The notes under the pieces: model-generated | Database searches by the model: none | What the model was told of the DNA's origin: nothing | Seen by the model: only the letters and a program-made list of their open reading frames with translations | Shown here: in pieces, positions 18,029-29,358 of the stretch | Numbering within the stretch: the stretch's first letter is position 1 | Layout: the number at the start of each line of letters is the position of its first letter | Position numbers and translations under genes: made by a program | Assembly: GCF_003226535.1 (NCBI RefSeq) | Contig: NZ_QKOB01000001.1 | Coordinates: forward strand, 1 to 64,000 | DNA: 64,000 nt | Reading direction: 5' to 3' | Source of the DNA: Meiothermus sp. Pnk-1 | Lineage (GTDB): Bacteria; Deinococcota; Deinococci; Deinococcales; Thermaceae

Positions 18029-19432
18029 ATGCTGGCTTTAGCGCGACGCTTTTTTGCCGGTCGCCCGGTGGCGCAGGCGGTGGCGGTGTTTACCGCTTTG
18101 AACCTCCTGATGCTGCTGATTTTTACCCTGCTGGTACCTTCGCGTCCGATCGTGCTGCCGGTAGAGGTCCCCATCCTAAAACCTGGGGAAGTGGCGCTGC
18201 GGGTGGGTCTGGCTGTGGCCATATATGCTTGCGTGTTATGGGCTTTGCGGCCAGGCCAGCGGCACTTCGGGGAGTTCTTGCTCCTGGGTGGGGTGGGTAT
18301 CGCTACGGTATGGATGCTCACCCAGTACTATCTGCCCCTTTTGGCGCTGGGGCTGGTACCGGTGGTGGCCCGTTACTGGCTCTCGCTACGCTGGACGCTC
18401 TTGGTGGCCGCCGGTTTGGTCGCCCTTTCCGGCTGGTGGAGCCTGCGCGAGCCCTTGCAGCTGACCCTCGAGGTCACCTTCACCCAAGGCCCGGGCGGCT
18501 CGTTGGCCTGGAGGGCCCTTCCCCAGAGCACCGACTACCCCAACCTCGAGACCAGCTTCTTTGTTTTCATCGCCATGCTCTTCGCCGGGTACTCGCTTTT
18601 TGCCCTGGAGGTGTTGGTGCGCGAATCGCAAGCCCGGATGGCCCTGGAGTCCACCCAGCGCAAGCTCGAGGAGAAAAGCCGCCAGGCCGGGGTACTGGAG
18701 GAACGTCAGCGCCTGGCCCGCGAAATCCACGATACCTTGGCCCAGAGCTTCACCAGCATCGTGATGCACCTCGAGGCGGCGGAAGCGGCCATCACTGGCG
18801 AAACGGCCCCGGTAGCAGCCGGCAGGGCCGAGGTGCCTCGTTCGCCGCACAGCGGGGGGGACCGTTCGCTGAAGTCCCAGTCAGGGTCGCTCAGCCAGGT
18901 ACGGGCGTATCTCGACCAAGCCCGCACCACGGCTCGGGAAGGGCTCTCCGAGGCCAGGCGAATGGTATGGGCGCTGCGGCCCGAGGTGCTCGAGGGGGCT
19001 TCGTTACCCCAGGCGCTCGAGCGGCTGGCCCAGCGTTGGGCCGAGGAGAGCGGGATTCGCACCGAGTTTACCCTCACCGGCGAGCCCCAGCCCTTGCACC
19101 CGGCGCTCGAGGTGGCTTTGCTGCGGGTGACCCAAGAGGCGCTGGCCAACGTGCGCAAACACGCCCAGGCCCGGCGGGTCAACCTAACCCTTTCCTACCT
19201 GGACGACCTGGTGTTGCTGGATATCCAAGACGACGGGGTGGGGTTGCAAGCCAATACGCCTTCGCTGGAGGGGGGGTTCGGGCTGCGTTCGATCCGCGAG
19301 CGGGTTGAGGCTTTGGGTGGTCACTGCGCCATCGAGAGCGAACGCGGGGTAGGCACCACGGTGGCGGTATCGTTGCCGGTCGCGCCCGCCTGGATAAGCC
19401 CAGGGCGGGCCGGGCTAAGGCCGAGGGGCTAG
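18029..19432 (+). CDS. sensor histidine kinase, NarL/LiaS (HisKA_3) type
   Basis: 467 residues. Several N-terminal membrane segments (about 14-36, 55-73, 82-115, 123-138, 176-195) precede a short coiled linker and the HisKA_3 motif RQRLAREIHDTLAQ with phospho-acceptor His234. The ATPase domain shows ALANVRKHAQARRV, DDGVGL and GGFGLRSIRERV. An unusual low-complexity insertion (about 255-288, Gly/Ala/Ser/Pro-rich) separates the two dimerisation helices. The response regulator at 19496 is its partner. Confidence 0.92.
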   Translation: MLALARRFFAGRPVAQAVAVFTALNLLMLLIFTLLVPSRPIVLPVEVPILKPGEVALRVGLAVAIYACVLWALRPGQRHFGEFLLLGGVGIATVWMLTQYYLPLLALGLVPVVARYWLSLRWTLLVAAGLVALSGWWSLREPLQLTLEVTFTQGPGGSLAWRALPQSTDYPNLETSFFVFIAMLFAGYSLFALEVLVRESQARMALESTQRKLEEKSRQAGVLEERQRLAREIHDTLAQSFTSIVMHLEAAEAAITGETAPVAAGRAEVPRSPHSGGDRSLKSQSGSLSQVRAYLDQARTTAREGLSEARRMVWALRPEVLEGASLPQALERLAQRWAEESGIRTEFTLTGEPQPLHPALEVALLRVTQEALANVRKHAQARRVNLTLSYLDDLVLLDIQDDGVGLQANTPSLEGGFGLRSIRERVEALGGHCAIESERGVGTTVAVSLPVAPAWISPGRAGLRPRG

Positions 19433-19495
19433 GGGTTCCCGCCTAGGACTTGATAGCAGGTTAGGTGGGTGGAGTTGTACACTCGAGGAACCCGT

Positions 19496-20131
19496 ATGGA
19501 CCCCTTGCGTATTCTCATCGCCGATGATCACCCGATCGTGCGGGCCGGTTTGGTGGGATTGCTTTCGACCCAGGAGGGCTTTGAGGTGGTAGGAGAGGCC
19601 AGTAACGGCCTCGAGGCCGTGCAGATGGCCGACGCCTTGCGCCCTGATGTGGTGCTGATGGACCTCAGGATGCCGGGGATGGATGGCACTGCCGCCACCC
19701 GCGCCATCCGCAGCCGCTTTCCCGAGGTGCAGGTGCTAGTGCTCACCACCTACGATACCGACGCTGAAATCGTGCGAGCCATCGAGGCGGGGGCTATCGG
19801 CTACCTGCTCAAGGACGTACCCCGTGAGGAGCTCTACAAGGCCATCCATGCCAGCGCCCAGGGCGAATCGGTGCTCTCTCCACCGGTGGCGGCCAGGCTT
19901 CTGGGCCGGATGCGGGCTCCCAGCGACGAGACCCTCTCCACCCGGGAGCTCGAGGTACTCTCGCTGGTCGCTAAGGGACTTTCCAACAAGGAGATCGGGC
20001 GCCAGCTCAAGATCAGCGAGGCCACGGTCAAGACCCACCTCCTGCACACTTTCGGCAAGCTGGGCGTCGATGACCGTACGGCTGCGGTAACGGTTGCGCT
20101 CGAGCGGGGCATCCTGCGGCTAGAGGGCTAG
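19496..20131 (+). CDS. NarL/FixJ-family response regulator
   Basis: 211 residues from ATG 19496, with GAGGAA five bases upstream. Receiver: DDHPIVRAGL, phospho-acceptor Asp in VVLMDLRMPGMDG, Thr in LTTYD and Lys in LLKDV. A LuxR-type DNA-binding domain follows (LSTRELEVLSLVAKGLSNKE, then ISEATVKTHLLHTFGKLGV). It works with the kinase at 18029; targets are unknown. Confidence 0.94.
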   Translation: MDPLRILIADDHPIVRAGLVGLLSTQEGFEVVGEASNGLEAVQMADALRPDVVLMDLRMPGMDGTAATRAIRSRFPEVQVLVLTTYDTDAEIVRAIEAGAIGYLLKDVPREELYKAIHASAQGESVLSPPVAARLLGRMRAPSDETLSTRELEVLSLVAKGLSNKEIGRQLKISEATVKTHLLHTFGKLGVDDRTAAVTVALERGILRLEG

Positions 20132-20391
20132 CGCAACAAGATGGGTTTATCGTGAGCGTGCGGTCTCGGCGAGCTTTCGAGACCGTGCGGGGCTCAGTGG
20201 AGAGCCAGGGCCGGCCCTGCACTGCGCCGGCGCGGGCTAGACTTCCATCAGGGTGAGGGAAGGAGTCGCATGGATAGGCTCGAGGCGGCCGGGGGGTTCC
20301 ACAGGCTCCTGGGACGCTGGCCCCTGCTGAGTATGGCTGCAGGGGTAGGGGCAAGTTTTGCGCTGAAGAGCTCGGCGCCGCCGTCAGCTGC

Positions 20392-20616
20392 TCACGCCTG
20401 GATGCTACGAGAAGCCATGGTCGAGATGGCCTCGGTTCGCACCCCCTGCTGGATTCCCAGCAGATAGCCCATCTTCATCAGCGAGATGATCTGCTCGGTT
20501 TGACCGGACTTTACCAGCTGGTCCACGTATTCCGCCAGGTCCGGGGGAAAGGGCAGCTGCTGCAAGGCTTCGCGGTTGGCCTCGATCATGTGCTGAATCC
20601 ACTCGCGCGGCGTCAT
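20392..20616 (-). CDS. small hypothetical protein
   Basis: 74 residues, acidic and helical (PREWIQHMIEANREALQQLP), soluble, no recognised domain. TATATT lies seven bases before the ATG at 20616, so the transcript is probably leaderless. It is separated from purF by 100 bp and need not belong to the pur operon. Confidence 0.6.
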   Translation of the reverse strand: MTPREWIQHMIEANREALQQLPFPPDLAEYVDQLVKSGQTEQIISLMKMGYLLGIQQGVRTEAISTMASRSIQA

Positions 20617-20719
20617 ACCTACCTAACAATATAACACTCAAGTTTTCTGATATATAGCTCTGCCACACATTGCCAAATGGCCGGACTGGGCAGGGGGCCA
20701 AGCTTGTAGGCGGTGAGGG

Positions 20720-22120
<1,401 letters not shown>

Positions 22121-22138
<18 letters not shown>

Positions 22139-22200
22139 GACGCTAGACGCTCTAGGGGATTCTTCTAGCGTTTGGCGTTTGGCGTTTGGCGTTTGGCGTT
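22121..22200. repeat. heptad-periodic inverted repeat between purL and purF
   Basis: Four tandem copies of TTTGGCG (22171-22198) form the right arm and the diverged complement (CGCAAGACGCAAAACGCAAG) the left arm, closed by CGCTAGA/TCTAGCG. The transcript would fold into an imperfect stem-loop of roughly 27-base arms. Similar elements lie at 24470-24518 and 26091-26162. Confidence 0.7.
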
Positions 22201-22203
22201 CCC

Positions 22204-24444
<2,241 letters not shown>

Positions 24445-24469
24445 CGGTGGTGTTTGAGGTCGAGCGTCA

Positions 24470-24518
24470 AGGTCAAGGGTCTAGAGTCAAGGCGTTTCGC
24501 GTTTTGCGTACGACGTAG
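24470..24518. repeat. diverged copy of the heptad-periodic repeat
   Basis: Contains GCGTCAAGGTCAAGGGTC, then GGCGTTTCGCGTTTTGCGTA and CGACG. Same motif type as the purL-purF element but more diverged. It fills the space between the HAD gene and purL. Confidence 0.5.
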
Positions 24519-24528
24519 GACCCTACCC

Positions 24529-25254
24529 TCAGGCCTCGGGCAGCAGCCTGAACAGCTCGCGGTGGTCTTTCACCCGCGCGGTGGGCTCGGGGCCGCCGTT
24601 GATGGTGCGGTGGCCGGTGTACTGCACCGCCCAGCTATAACCTGCGCCAAAGGCCCCGGCGATGTCGGTGCGGGGGATGTCGCCGATGTGCAGGGCGTTT
24701 TGCGGATCGACCCCCAGCTCGTCGAGGGCGACCATGAAAGCCTCGCGGCGGGGCTTGACCGCGCCGGTCTCGTCGGAGAAGGAAAACCCGCTGAAGTAAT
24801 GCAAAAGCCCATGCCGTCGTAGGTGTTCGCGCAGCAGGCGACCTGGGGTCACCCCGGTGTCGCAGACGATGCCCAGGAGGTGGGTTTTGGCTAGGCGGGG
24901 CAGGGCCTCCTTGACCCCTGGCAGGGGAAGGAGATCAAAGCCTAGGGAGGTCTCCTCGAGCTTTCGGGCAGTTAGGGCGATCAAACCCTCGTCGAATTTG
25001 ACCCCCAAGAGCTTAAAGATGTGGCCCACACGGTCATAAACGGTCATGACCTGAAGGGCTTTCCAGGCGTCGTCAAAAGCCATCTGGGCCTGCCGGTAGG
25101 CCTCCCGAACCTGCCCCTCGTCGGCGGGGGTACCCGCCTCTGAGAGGGCGTCGAGCAGCACTTCATAACGTGCGCTCAAAATATCCTGTGCGGAACTTGG
25201 GTTTTCCATGAAGAGCGTGCCCCAGAAGTCGAAAGTAATGGCTTTCGGTTTCAT
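24529..25254 (-). CDS. HAD-superfamily hydrolase in the pur operon
   Basis: 241 residues, RBS GGGGAGGAA before ATG 25254. Motif I is DFWGTLF (FDFWGT, Asp nucleophile with Trp instead of the usual second Asp at +2), motif II LGIVCDTGV, motif III Lys in GAVKPRREAF, motif IV IGDIPRTDIAGA. The lack of the second acidic residue in motif I (DxD becomes DxW) is notable for a phosphatase. Its place between purQ and purL suggests a nucleotide-related or housecleaning role, but this is inference. Confidence 0.85.
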   Translation of the reverse strand: MKPKAITFDFWGTLFMENPSSAQDILSARYEVLLDALSEAGTPADEGQVREAYRQAQMAFDDAWKALQVMTVYDRVGHIFKLLGVKFDEGLIALTARKLEETSLGFDLLPLPGVKEALPRLAKTHLLGIVCDTGVTPGRLLREHLRRHGLLHYFSGFSFSDETGAVKPRREAFMVALDELGVDPQNALHIGDIPRTDIAGAFGAGYSWAVQYTGHRTINGGPEPTARVKDHRELFRLLPEA

Positions 25255-25346
25255 GTTTCCTCCCCGCCGTACGGTTGGGGGCTAAGCGCGCCGGGGTAGA
25301 GAGCGATTCTCCCCACACTCCGTGCCGGCGGCTTGCCCTTCCTACC

Positions 25347-26033
25347 TCACGCCACGATCTCCAAAGCACGTTTCAGGCTTTCGAAAATCCCCCTACCATC
25401 CACCGATCCCAGCACCTCCTCCACCGCGCGCTCCGGGTGGGGCATCATGCCCAGCACGTTGCCCTGCTCGTTGACGATGCCGGCGATGTCGCCCAAGCTT
25501 CCGTTGGGGTTTCCGCCTTGGCCCTGGTACTCGACGTAGCGGAAGACGACCTGGCGGTTTTGCTCTAGCCGCGCCAGCGTCTCCTCGTCGGCGTAGTAGC
25601 GGCCCTCGCCGTGAGCGATGGGCAGATGCAGCACCTGAGCCTGGCGGTAATCGGCGGTAAAGGGCAGGTCGGTGCGCTCGACCCGCAGGAAGACCTCCTT
25701 ACAGGTGTAGTGCAGGTTGGTGTTGGCCAACAGCGCTCCCGGCAGCAGCCCGGCCTCGGTGAGGACCTGGAAGCCGTTGCAGATGCCCATCACCGGGTAG
25801 CCCTGCTGGGCCAGGCGGCGCACCTCGCCCATGACGGGCGAGAACTTGGCCAGCGCTCCGGCCCGCAGGTAGTCGCCATAGGAGAAGCCTCCGGGCAAAA
25901 CCACCGCGCCGTAGCCCTCGAGGCTGCCCTCGGTGTGCCAGACCAGCTCGGCCCGCAGACCCACCCGCTCCAGCGCCCAGCGGGTGTCCTGGTCGCAGTT
26001 GGAGCCGGGGAAGACGATGACGGCGACCTTCAC
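25347..26033 (-). CDS. purQ: phosphoribosylformylglycinamidine synthase subunit PurQ
   Basis: 228 residues. Class I glutaminase supplying ammonia to PurL. Start GTG 26033 gives the usual [16 protein letters not shown] opening; the longer frame upstream is repeat DNA. Catalytic Cys in [12 protein letters not shown], His and Glu in [10 protein letters not shown]. Confidence 0.95.
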   Translation of the reverse strand: MKVAVIVFPGSNCDQDTRWALERVGLRAELVWHTEGSLEGYGAVVLPGGFSYGDYLRAGALAKFSPVMGEVRRLAQQGYPVMGICNGFQVLTEAGLLPGALLANTNLHYTCKEVFLRVERTDLPFTADYRQAQVLHLPIAHGEGRYYADEETLARLEQNRQVVFRYVEYQGQGGNPNGSLGDIAGIVNEQGNVLGMMPHPERAVEEVLGSVDGRGIFESLKRALEIVA

Positions 26034-26090
26034 AGCGCCTCCGGCAGGGGACGATCCCCTTTGGGACGGAGCAGGCTCCGTGCACCCGGG

Positions 26091-26162
26091 CGAAACGCCA
26101 AACGCCATACGCCATACGCGTCGTTACTCCCAGCGTTTTGCGTCTTGCGTCTTGCGTTTGGC
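26091..26162. repeat. heptad-periodic inverted repeat between purS and purQ
   Basis: Left arm AAACGCCAAACGCCATACGC, right arm GCGTTTTGCGTCTTGCGTC then TTGCGTTTGGC, separated by about a dozen bases. Imperfect complementary arms would give a stem-loop in the pur mRNA. Closely related to 22121-22200. Confidence 0.7.
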
Positions 26163-26163
26163 C

Positions 26164-26424
26164 TCACAAAACCTCCTGCAACGGCCTCAGGGCTTCCAGC
26201 GCGTAGACCTCCATCACCGGGTTGGCCAGGGCTTTGGCCATGGCGAGGGCGGTTTCGCGGGCCTCGGGCTCGGAGGCGGCCTCGAGCTCCATCTCGAGCA
26301 CCCGCCCCACCCGCACGTTCTCCACGCGGTAGCCCAGGCCCCTGAGCACGCCCTCCACCGCCCGGCCCTGGGGGTCGAGGATGCCGTCTTTGAGTTCGAT
26401 CAGGATCGTCGCGTGATACTTCAT
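26164..26424 (-). CDS. purS: phosphoribosylformylglycinamidine synthase subunit PurS
   Basis: 86 residues, normal PurS length. Bridges PurL and PurQ. Typical pattern KYHATILIELKDGILDPQGR and GYRVENVRVGRVLEM. ATG 26424; the upstream frame extension is discarded as it runs into purC in another frame. Downstream 26427-26456 holds a short CGCCAAACGCC repeat copy toward purC. Confidence 0.94.
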   Translation of the reverse strand: MKYHATILIELKDGILDPQGRAVEGVLRGLGYRVENVRVGRVLEMELEAASEPEARETALAMAKALANPVMEVYALEALRPLQEVL

Positions 26425-26426
26425 GA

Positions 26427-26456
26427 GTGCGCCTCCGGTGCGCCAAACGCCAAAAA
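26427..26456. repeat. short copy of the CGCCAAACGCC repeat plus shared GCGCCTCCGGTGCG
   Basis: Between purC and purS. The 14-mer GCGCCTCCGGTGCG (26429-26442) recurs exactly at 53751-53764, outside the pur operon. One CCAAACG unit of the heptad family follows. Confidence 0.45.
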
Positions 26457-26464
26457 CCCGGCCT

Positions 26465-27175
26465 TCACCCCGCGCCCCCCAGCACCCGCCGCAGCACCTC
26501 CTGGTAGGCTTCCTCCACCCCGCCCAGGTCGCGACGGAAGCGGTCTTTGTCCATCTTCTCGCCGGTGCCCACCTCCCATAGCCGCATGGTGTCGGGGCTG
26601 ATCTCGTCGGCCAGGACGATGTTTCCATCGGGGAGCCGCCCGAACTCGAGCTTGAAGTCGACGAGCTCGAGGCCGCGCTCGAGGAAGAAGGCCTTGAGCG
26701 CCTCGTTGACCCGCAGGGCCAGCTCCCGGATGCGGACCAGCTCTCCCTCGCTCAAGAGGCCCAGCGCCAGCGCGGCTTCGTCGTAGATGAGGGGGTCGCC
26801 CAGGGCGTCGTTCTTGAGGGAGAATTCCACCAGCGCTCGGGCGAGGGGGCGGCCCTCCTCCACGCCGTAGCGCTTGGCGAAGGTCCCGGCGGTGCGGTTC
26901 CTGACGATCACCTCCAGCGGCACGATCTCGACCTGTCGCACCAGCATCTCCCGCTCGGAGAGCTCGCGCAGGAAGTGGGTGGGCACGCCCTGGGCCTCGA
27001 GGTAGCGGAAGAGCCGGGCCGAGATGCGGTTGTTGACCACCCCCTTGCCCGCGATGGTACCCCGCTTCTGGGCGTTGAAGGCGGTGGCGTCGTCTTTGTA
27101 GTACACCCGGTAGGTCCCGGCCTCGGGGCCTGGATACACGATCTTGGCTTTGCCCTCGTACACTTTCTCCGTCAT
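26465..27175 (-). CDS. purC: phosphoribosylaminoimidazole-succinocarboxamide synthase
   Basis: 236 residues, RBS GGTGAGG before ATG 27175. Condenses CAIR and aspartate with ATP. Marks: [50 protein letters not shown] and [12 protein letters not shown]. Confidence 0.96.
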   Translation of the reverse strand: MTEKVYEGKAKIVYPGPEAGTYRVYYKDDATAFNAQKRGTIAGKGVVNNRISARLFRYLEAQGVPTHFLRELSEREMLVRQVEIVPLEVIVRNRTAGTFAKRYGVEEGRPLARALVEFSLKNDALGDPLIYDEAALALGLLSEGELVRIRELALRVNEALKAFFLERGLELVDFKLEFGRLPDGNIVLADEISPDTMRLWEVGTGEKMDKDRFRRDLGGVEEAYQEVLRRVLGGAG

Positions 27176-27233
27176 CGGCCTCACCGCCTAGCTGAACCAC
27201 GAGGGAAAGGTTTAACCATCTTACCCCTCCCCA

Positions 27234-28544
27234 CTAAAGCCCGAAACGGGCATAGATCGCGTCCACGTGCCGCAGGAAGTACGCCGGGTCGAAGGCGGAA
27301 GCCAGGGCCTCGCCCTTCACCGGGCACGCGGGGTCGGCCTCCAGGAGCTCGCGGAAATCGCGGCCCTCCTCCCAGCTCTTCAGGGCGTTGCGCTGCACCA
27401 CTTCGTAGGCGGCGGCGCGGTCCATGCCGCCCTCCACCAGCAGCCCCAGCACCCGCTGCGAGTAGACCAGCCCCCGGGTGAGGGCCAGGTTGCGCGCGAT
27501 GTTGGCCTCGTAGACCACCAACCCCTCCAGCACCCGCCCCAGGCGGCGCAGCATGTAGTGGGCCAAGGTGGTGGAGTCGGGCAGGATGACCCGCTCGACC
27601 CCCGAGTGGCTGATGTCACGCTCGTGCCAAAGGGCCACGTTTTCCAGCTCGGCCTGGAGGTTTGCGCGCAAGAGCCGGGCCAGCCCGGAGATGTTCTCCA
27701 GGGCCACCGGGTTTTTCTTGTGAGGCATGGAGGAGGAGCCGGTTTGACGATAGCTGAAGGGCTCTTGCGCCTCGAGCACCTCGGTGCGCTGGAGGTGGCG
27801 CAGCTCGACGGCGATACGCTCGAGGTCGGCCCCCAGGATGGCCAGGGCGCTCATCAGCTCGGCGTGGCGGTCGCGGGGGACCACCTGGGTCGAGACCGGC
27901 TCGACCGCGAGCCCCAATTTGCGCGCCACGTAGGCTTCGACGGTGGGCTCGAGGTGGGCGTAGTTGCCCACCGAGCCCGAGAGCATGGCCACGCCGATGG
28001 TCTTCCTGGCCCGCTGCAGGCGCTCGGCGTCGCGCGAGAGCGCGGCGTAGAAGCTCAGGAAACGCAGCCCGAAGCTGGTGGGCTCGGCGTGGACCCCATG
28101 GGTGCGCCCCACCGCCGGGGTGTGCTTGTAGCGCACGGCCAGCTGCTTGAGGGCCTCCTGTACCCTCTCGAGTTCGGCCTCGACCAGCCGCAGCGCCTCC
28201 ACGAGCAGCGTGTTCTGCGCGGTGTCCACCACGTCGGTGCTGGTGAGGCCGAAGTGCAGCCACTGGGCCACCTCCGCGTCGCCCACCCACTCCACCAGTG
28301 CGCGGGTGAAGGCCACGATGTCGTGGCGGGTTTCCTCCTCGAGCGCCTCCGCCCGCCGGGCGAAGCTCTCGTCGATGGGCCTGCGCGATAGCCCCTCGGC
28401 CAGCCGGGCAGCCACCCCTCGGGGCACCACCCCCAGCTCCTCCCAGGCCTCGAGGGCGTACTGCTCGACCCTAGCCCAGGCTTCATACTTGCGGGCCTCG
28501 GTCCACAGCGCCTTCATCTCGGGGGTTTGGTAGCGCTCGATCAT
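27234..28544 (-). CDS. purB: adenylosuccinate lyase
   Basis: 436 residues. Fumarase-superfamily lyase acting on SAICAR and adenylosuccinate. Marks: RTRHGVHAEPT-like GRTHGVHAEPTSFGL, fumarase signature GSSSMPHKKNP, and HFGLTSTDVVDTAQN. First large gene of the leftward pur operon; its ATG overlaps the stop of a possible 41-codon ORF (ATGA). Confidence 0.96.
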   Translation of the reverse strand: MIERYQTPEMKALWTEARKYEAWARVEQYALEAWEELGVVPRGVAARLAEGLSRRPIDESFARRAEALEEETRHDIVAFTRALVEWVGDAEVAQWLHFGLTSTDVVDTAQNTLLVEALRLVEAELERVQEALKQLAVRYKHTPAVGRTHGVHAEPTSFGLRFLSFYAALSRDAERLQRARKTIGVAMLSGSVGNYAHLEPTVEAYVARKLGLAVEPVSTQVVPRDRHAELMSALAILGADLERIAVELRHLQRTEVLEAQEPFSYRQTGSSSMPHKKNPVALENISGLARLLRANLQAELENVALWHERDISHSGVERVILPDSTTLAHYMLRRLGRVLEGLVVYEANIARNLALTRGLVYSQRVLGLLVEGGMDRAAAYEVVQRNALKSWEEGRDFRELLEADPACPVKGEALASAFDPAYFLRHVDAIYARFGL

Positions 28545-28666
28545 GCCCCCACCCCCGCTCTAGCCCGTGAACGGGGGGGCCGAGCGGTAAAGACCAGCCC
28601 GCCGGGTAGCCGCACCCAGCGGGCCCACTCCTCCCAGGAAAGGAGATCAGCTCGGGATTCGCACAC
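28541..28666 (-). CDS. possible small leader ORF overlapping purB start
   Basis: GTG 28666 opens 41 codons whose product includes DLLSWEEWARWVRLPGGLVF and then an Arg/Ala-rich tail, ending in TGA that overlaps the purB ATG. The residue pattern is protein-like and the overlap suggests coupling. No RBS is clear, and a hairpin (28598-28623) lies inside it, so it could equally be untranslated leader. Confidence 0.3.
   Translation of the reverse strand: MCESRADLLSWEEWARWVRLPGGLVFTARPPRSRARAGVGA
28598..28623 (-). promoter_or_regulatory. hairpin in the purB leader
   Basis: Arms CCCGCTGGGT and ACCCGGCGGG (minus strand) pair over ten positions with one G-U, loop six bases, followed by CTGGTCTTTA. 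It could be an attenuator or translational control element in the pur leader. Confidence 0.4.
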
Positions 28667-28724
28667 TTGGTATCACTCGCCATCCTTCGCCGCTTCACCG
28701 AACGGCCTGGTGGATGACCCTGCG

Positions 28725-28754
28725 AGCCTACCACGCCGGATGAGGGGTCCGCAA
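28725..28754 (-). promoter_or_regulatory. putative purB operon promoter
   Basis: On the minus strand TTGCGG (28754-28749), 18-base spacer, TAGGCT (28730-28725). It would give a leader of about 170 bases before purB. No PurR box or known riboswitch is recognised. Confidence 0.45.
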
Positions 28755-29342
28755 TTACCTCTTGGAAAGCAGGGCGATGAGCTGTTGGAGCTCCTCGGCG
28801 GCCCGGCCCTCCTTGAAGGGGTTGAAGGGCTTGCCCTGCTGGATGGCCTGGAAGAGGCCGCCGCCTCGAGGCCCCCCCTGTCCTCCGGGGCCACCCGGAT
28901 TGTTCGGACCACCCCCACCTCCGAAGCTGTTGGTTGGGCCCTCCCGGTTTTGCCTGCGCTGGCGCATCTCCTCCTGCCGCTTGAGCTGGGTCTCGTCCAT
29001 CCACTTGAGCTGGGCGGGGGTGAGGATGTTGTCCTCGATATTCGAGAGGATTTTCTCGGCGTCGGCGGGCTTGAGGTCGGCGCGGGTTTGGAGGTTCTTG
29101 AGGATGGGCAGGAGCTTTTGGGCTTGGGCCTTGGTGAAGGAGAGGTTCTTCTGCCGGTCGAGCTCGAGCATCAGCCGCAGGCTGCCCATGAGGTCGAAGA
29201 CCGGACGGTACTGCTCGAGGCGCTTGCGTAGTTCGGGGTTGGATTGCTGCGCGCCAGGCCCCTGCTGGTTGGTGATGACCTCTTGGGCCAAGGCGAGCGA
29301 GGAGAGTAGCGCCAAAACCGTTGCCAGGATCGTTCTTGCCAT
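28755..29342 (-). CDS. secreted Gly/Asn-rich hypothetical protein of the export operon
   Basis: 195 residues. Signal peptide (ARTILATVLALLSSLALAQ), then a helical domain of about 110 residues (LMLELDRQKNLSFTKAQAQK ... ILTPAQLKWMDETQLKR), a Gly/Pro/Asn-rich spacer (about 140-165) and a short C-terminal helix. The LTPAQLKW phrase recalls Spy/LTXXQ-type periplasmic proteins, but this is only a hint. Last gene of the efflux operon, 16 bases after the permease. Confidence 0.75.
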   Translation of the reverse strand: MARTILATVLALLSSLALAQEVITNQQGPGAQQSNPELRKRLEQYRPVFDLMGSLRLMLELDRQKNLSFTKAQAQKLLPILKNLQTRADLKPADAEKILSNIEDNILTPAQLKWMDETQLKRQEEMRQRRQNREGPTNSFGGGGGPNNPGGPGGQGGPRGGGLFQAIQQGKPFNPFKEGRAAEELQQLIALLSKR

Positions 29343-29358
29343 ATCTACTCCTTGTCGG

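Noticed and set aside
20270-20467. Plus-strand 65-codon ORF with a good GAAGGAG upstream
   Set aside because: The product has no protein-like pattern after the first residues and it runs into the 3' part of the 74-residue gene on the other strand. Kept out of the gene list.
22171-22198. CRISPR array or microsatellite-type artefact
   Set aside because: The units are 7 bases without spacers, so not CRISPR; similar arms at other loci argue against a sequencing artefact.
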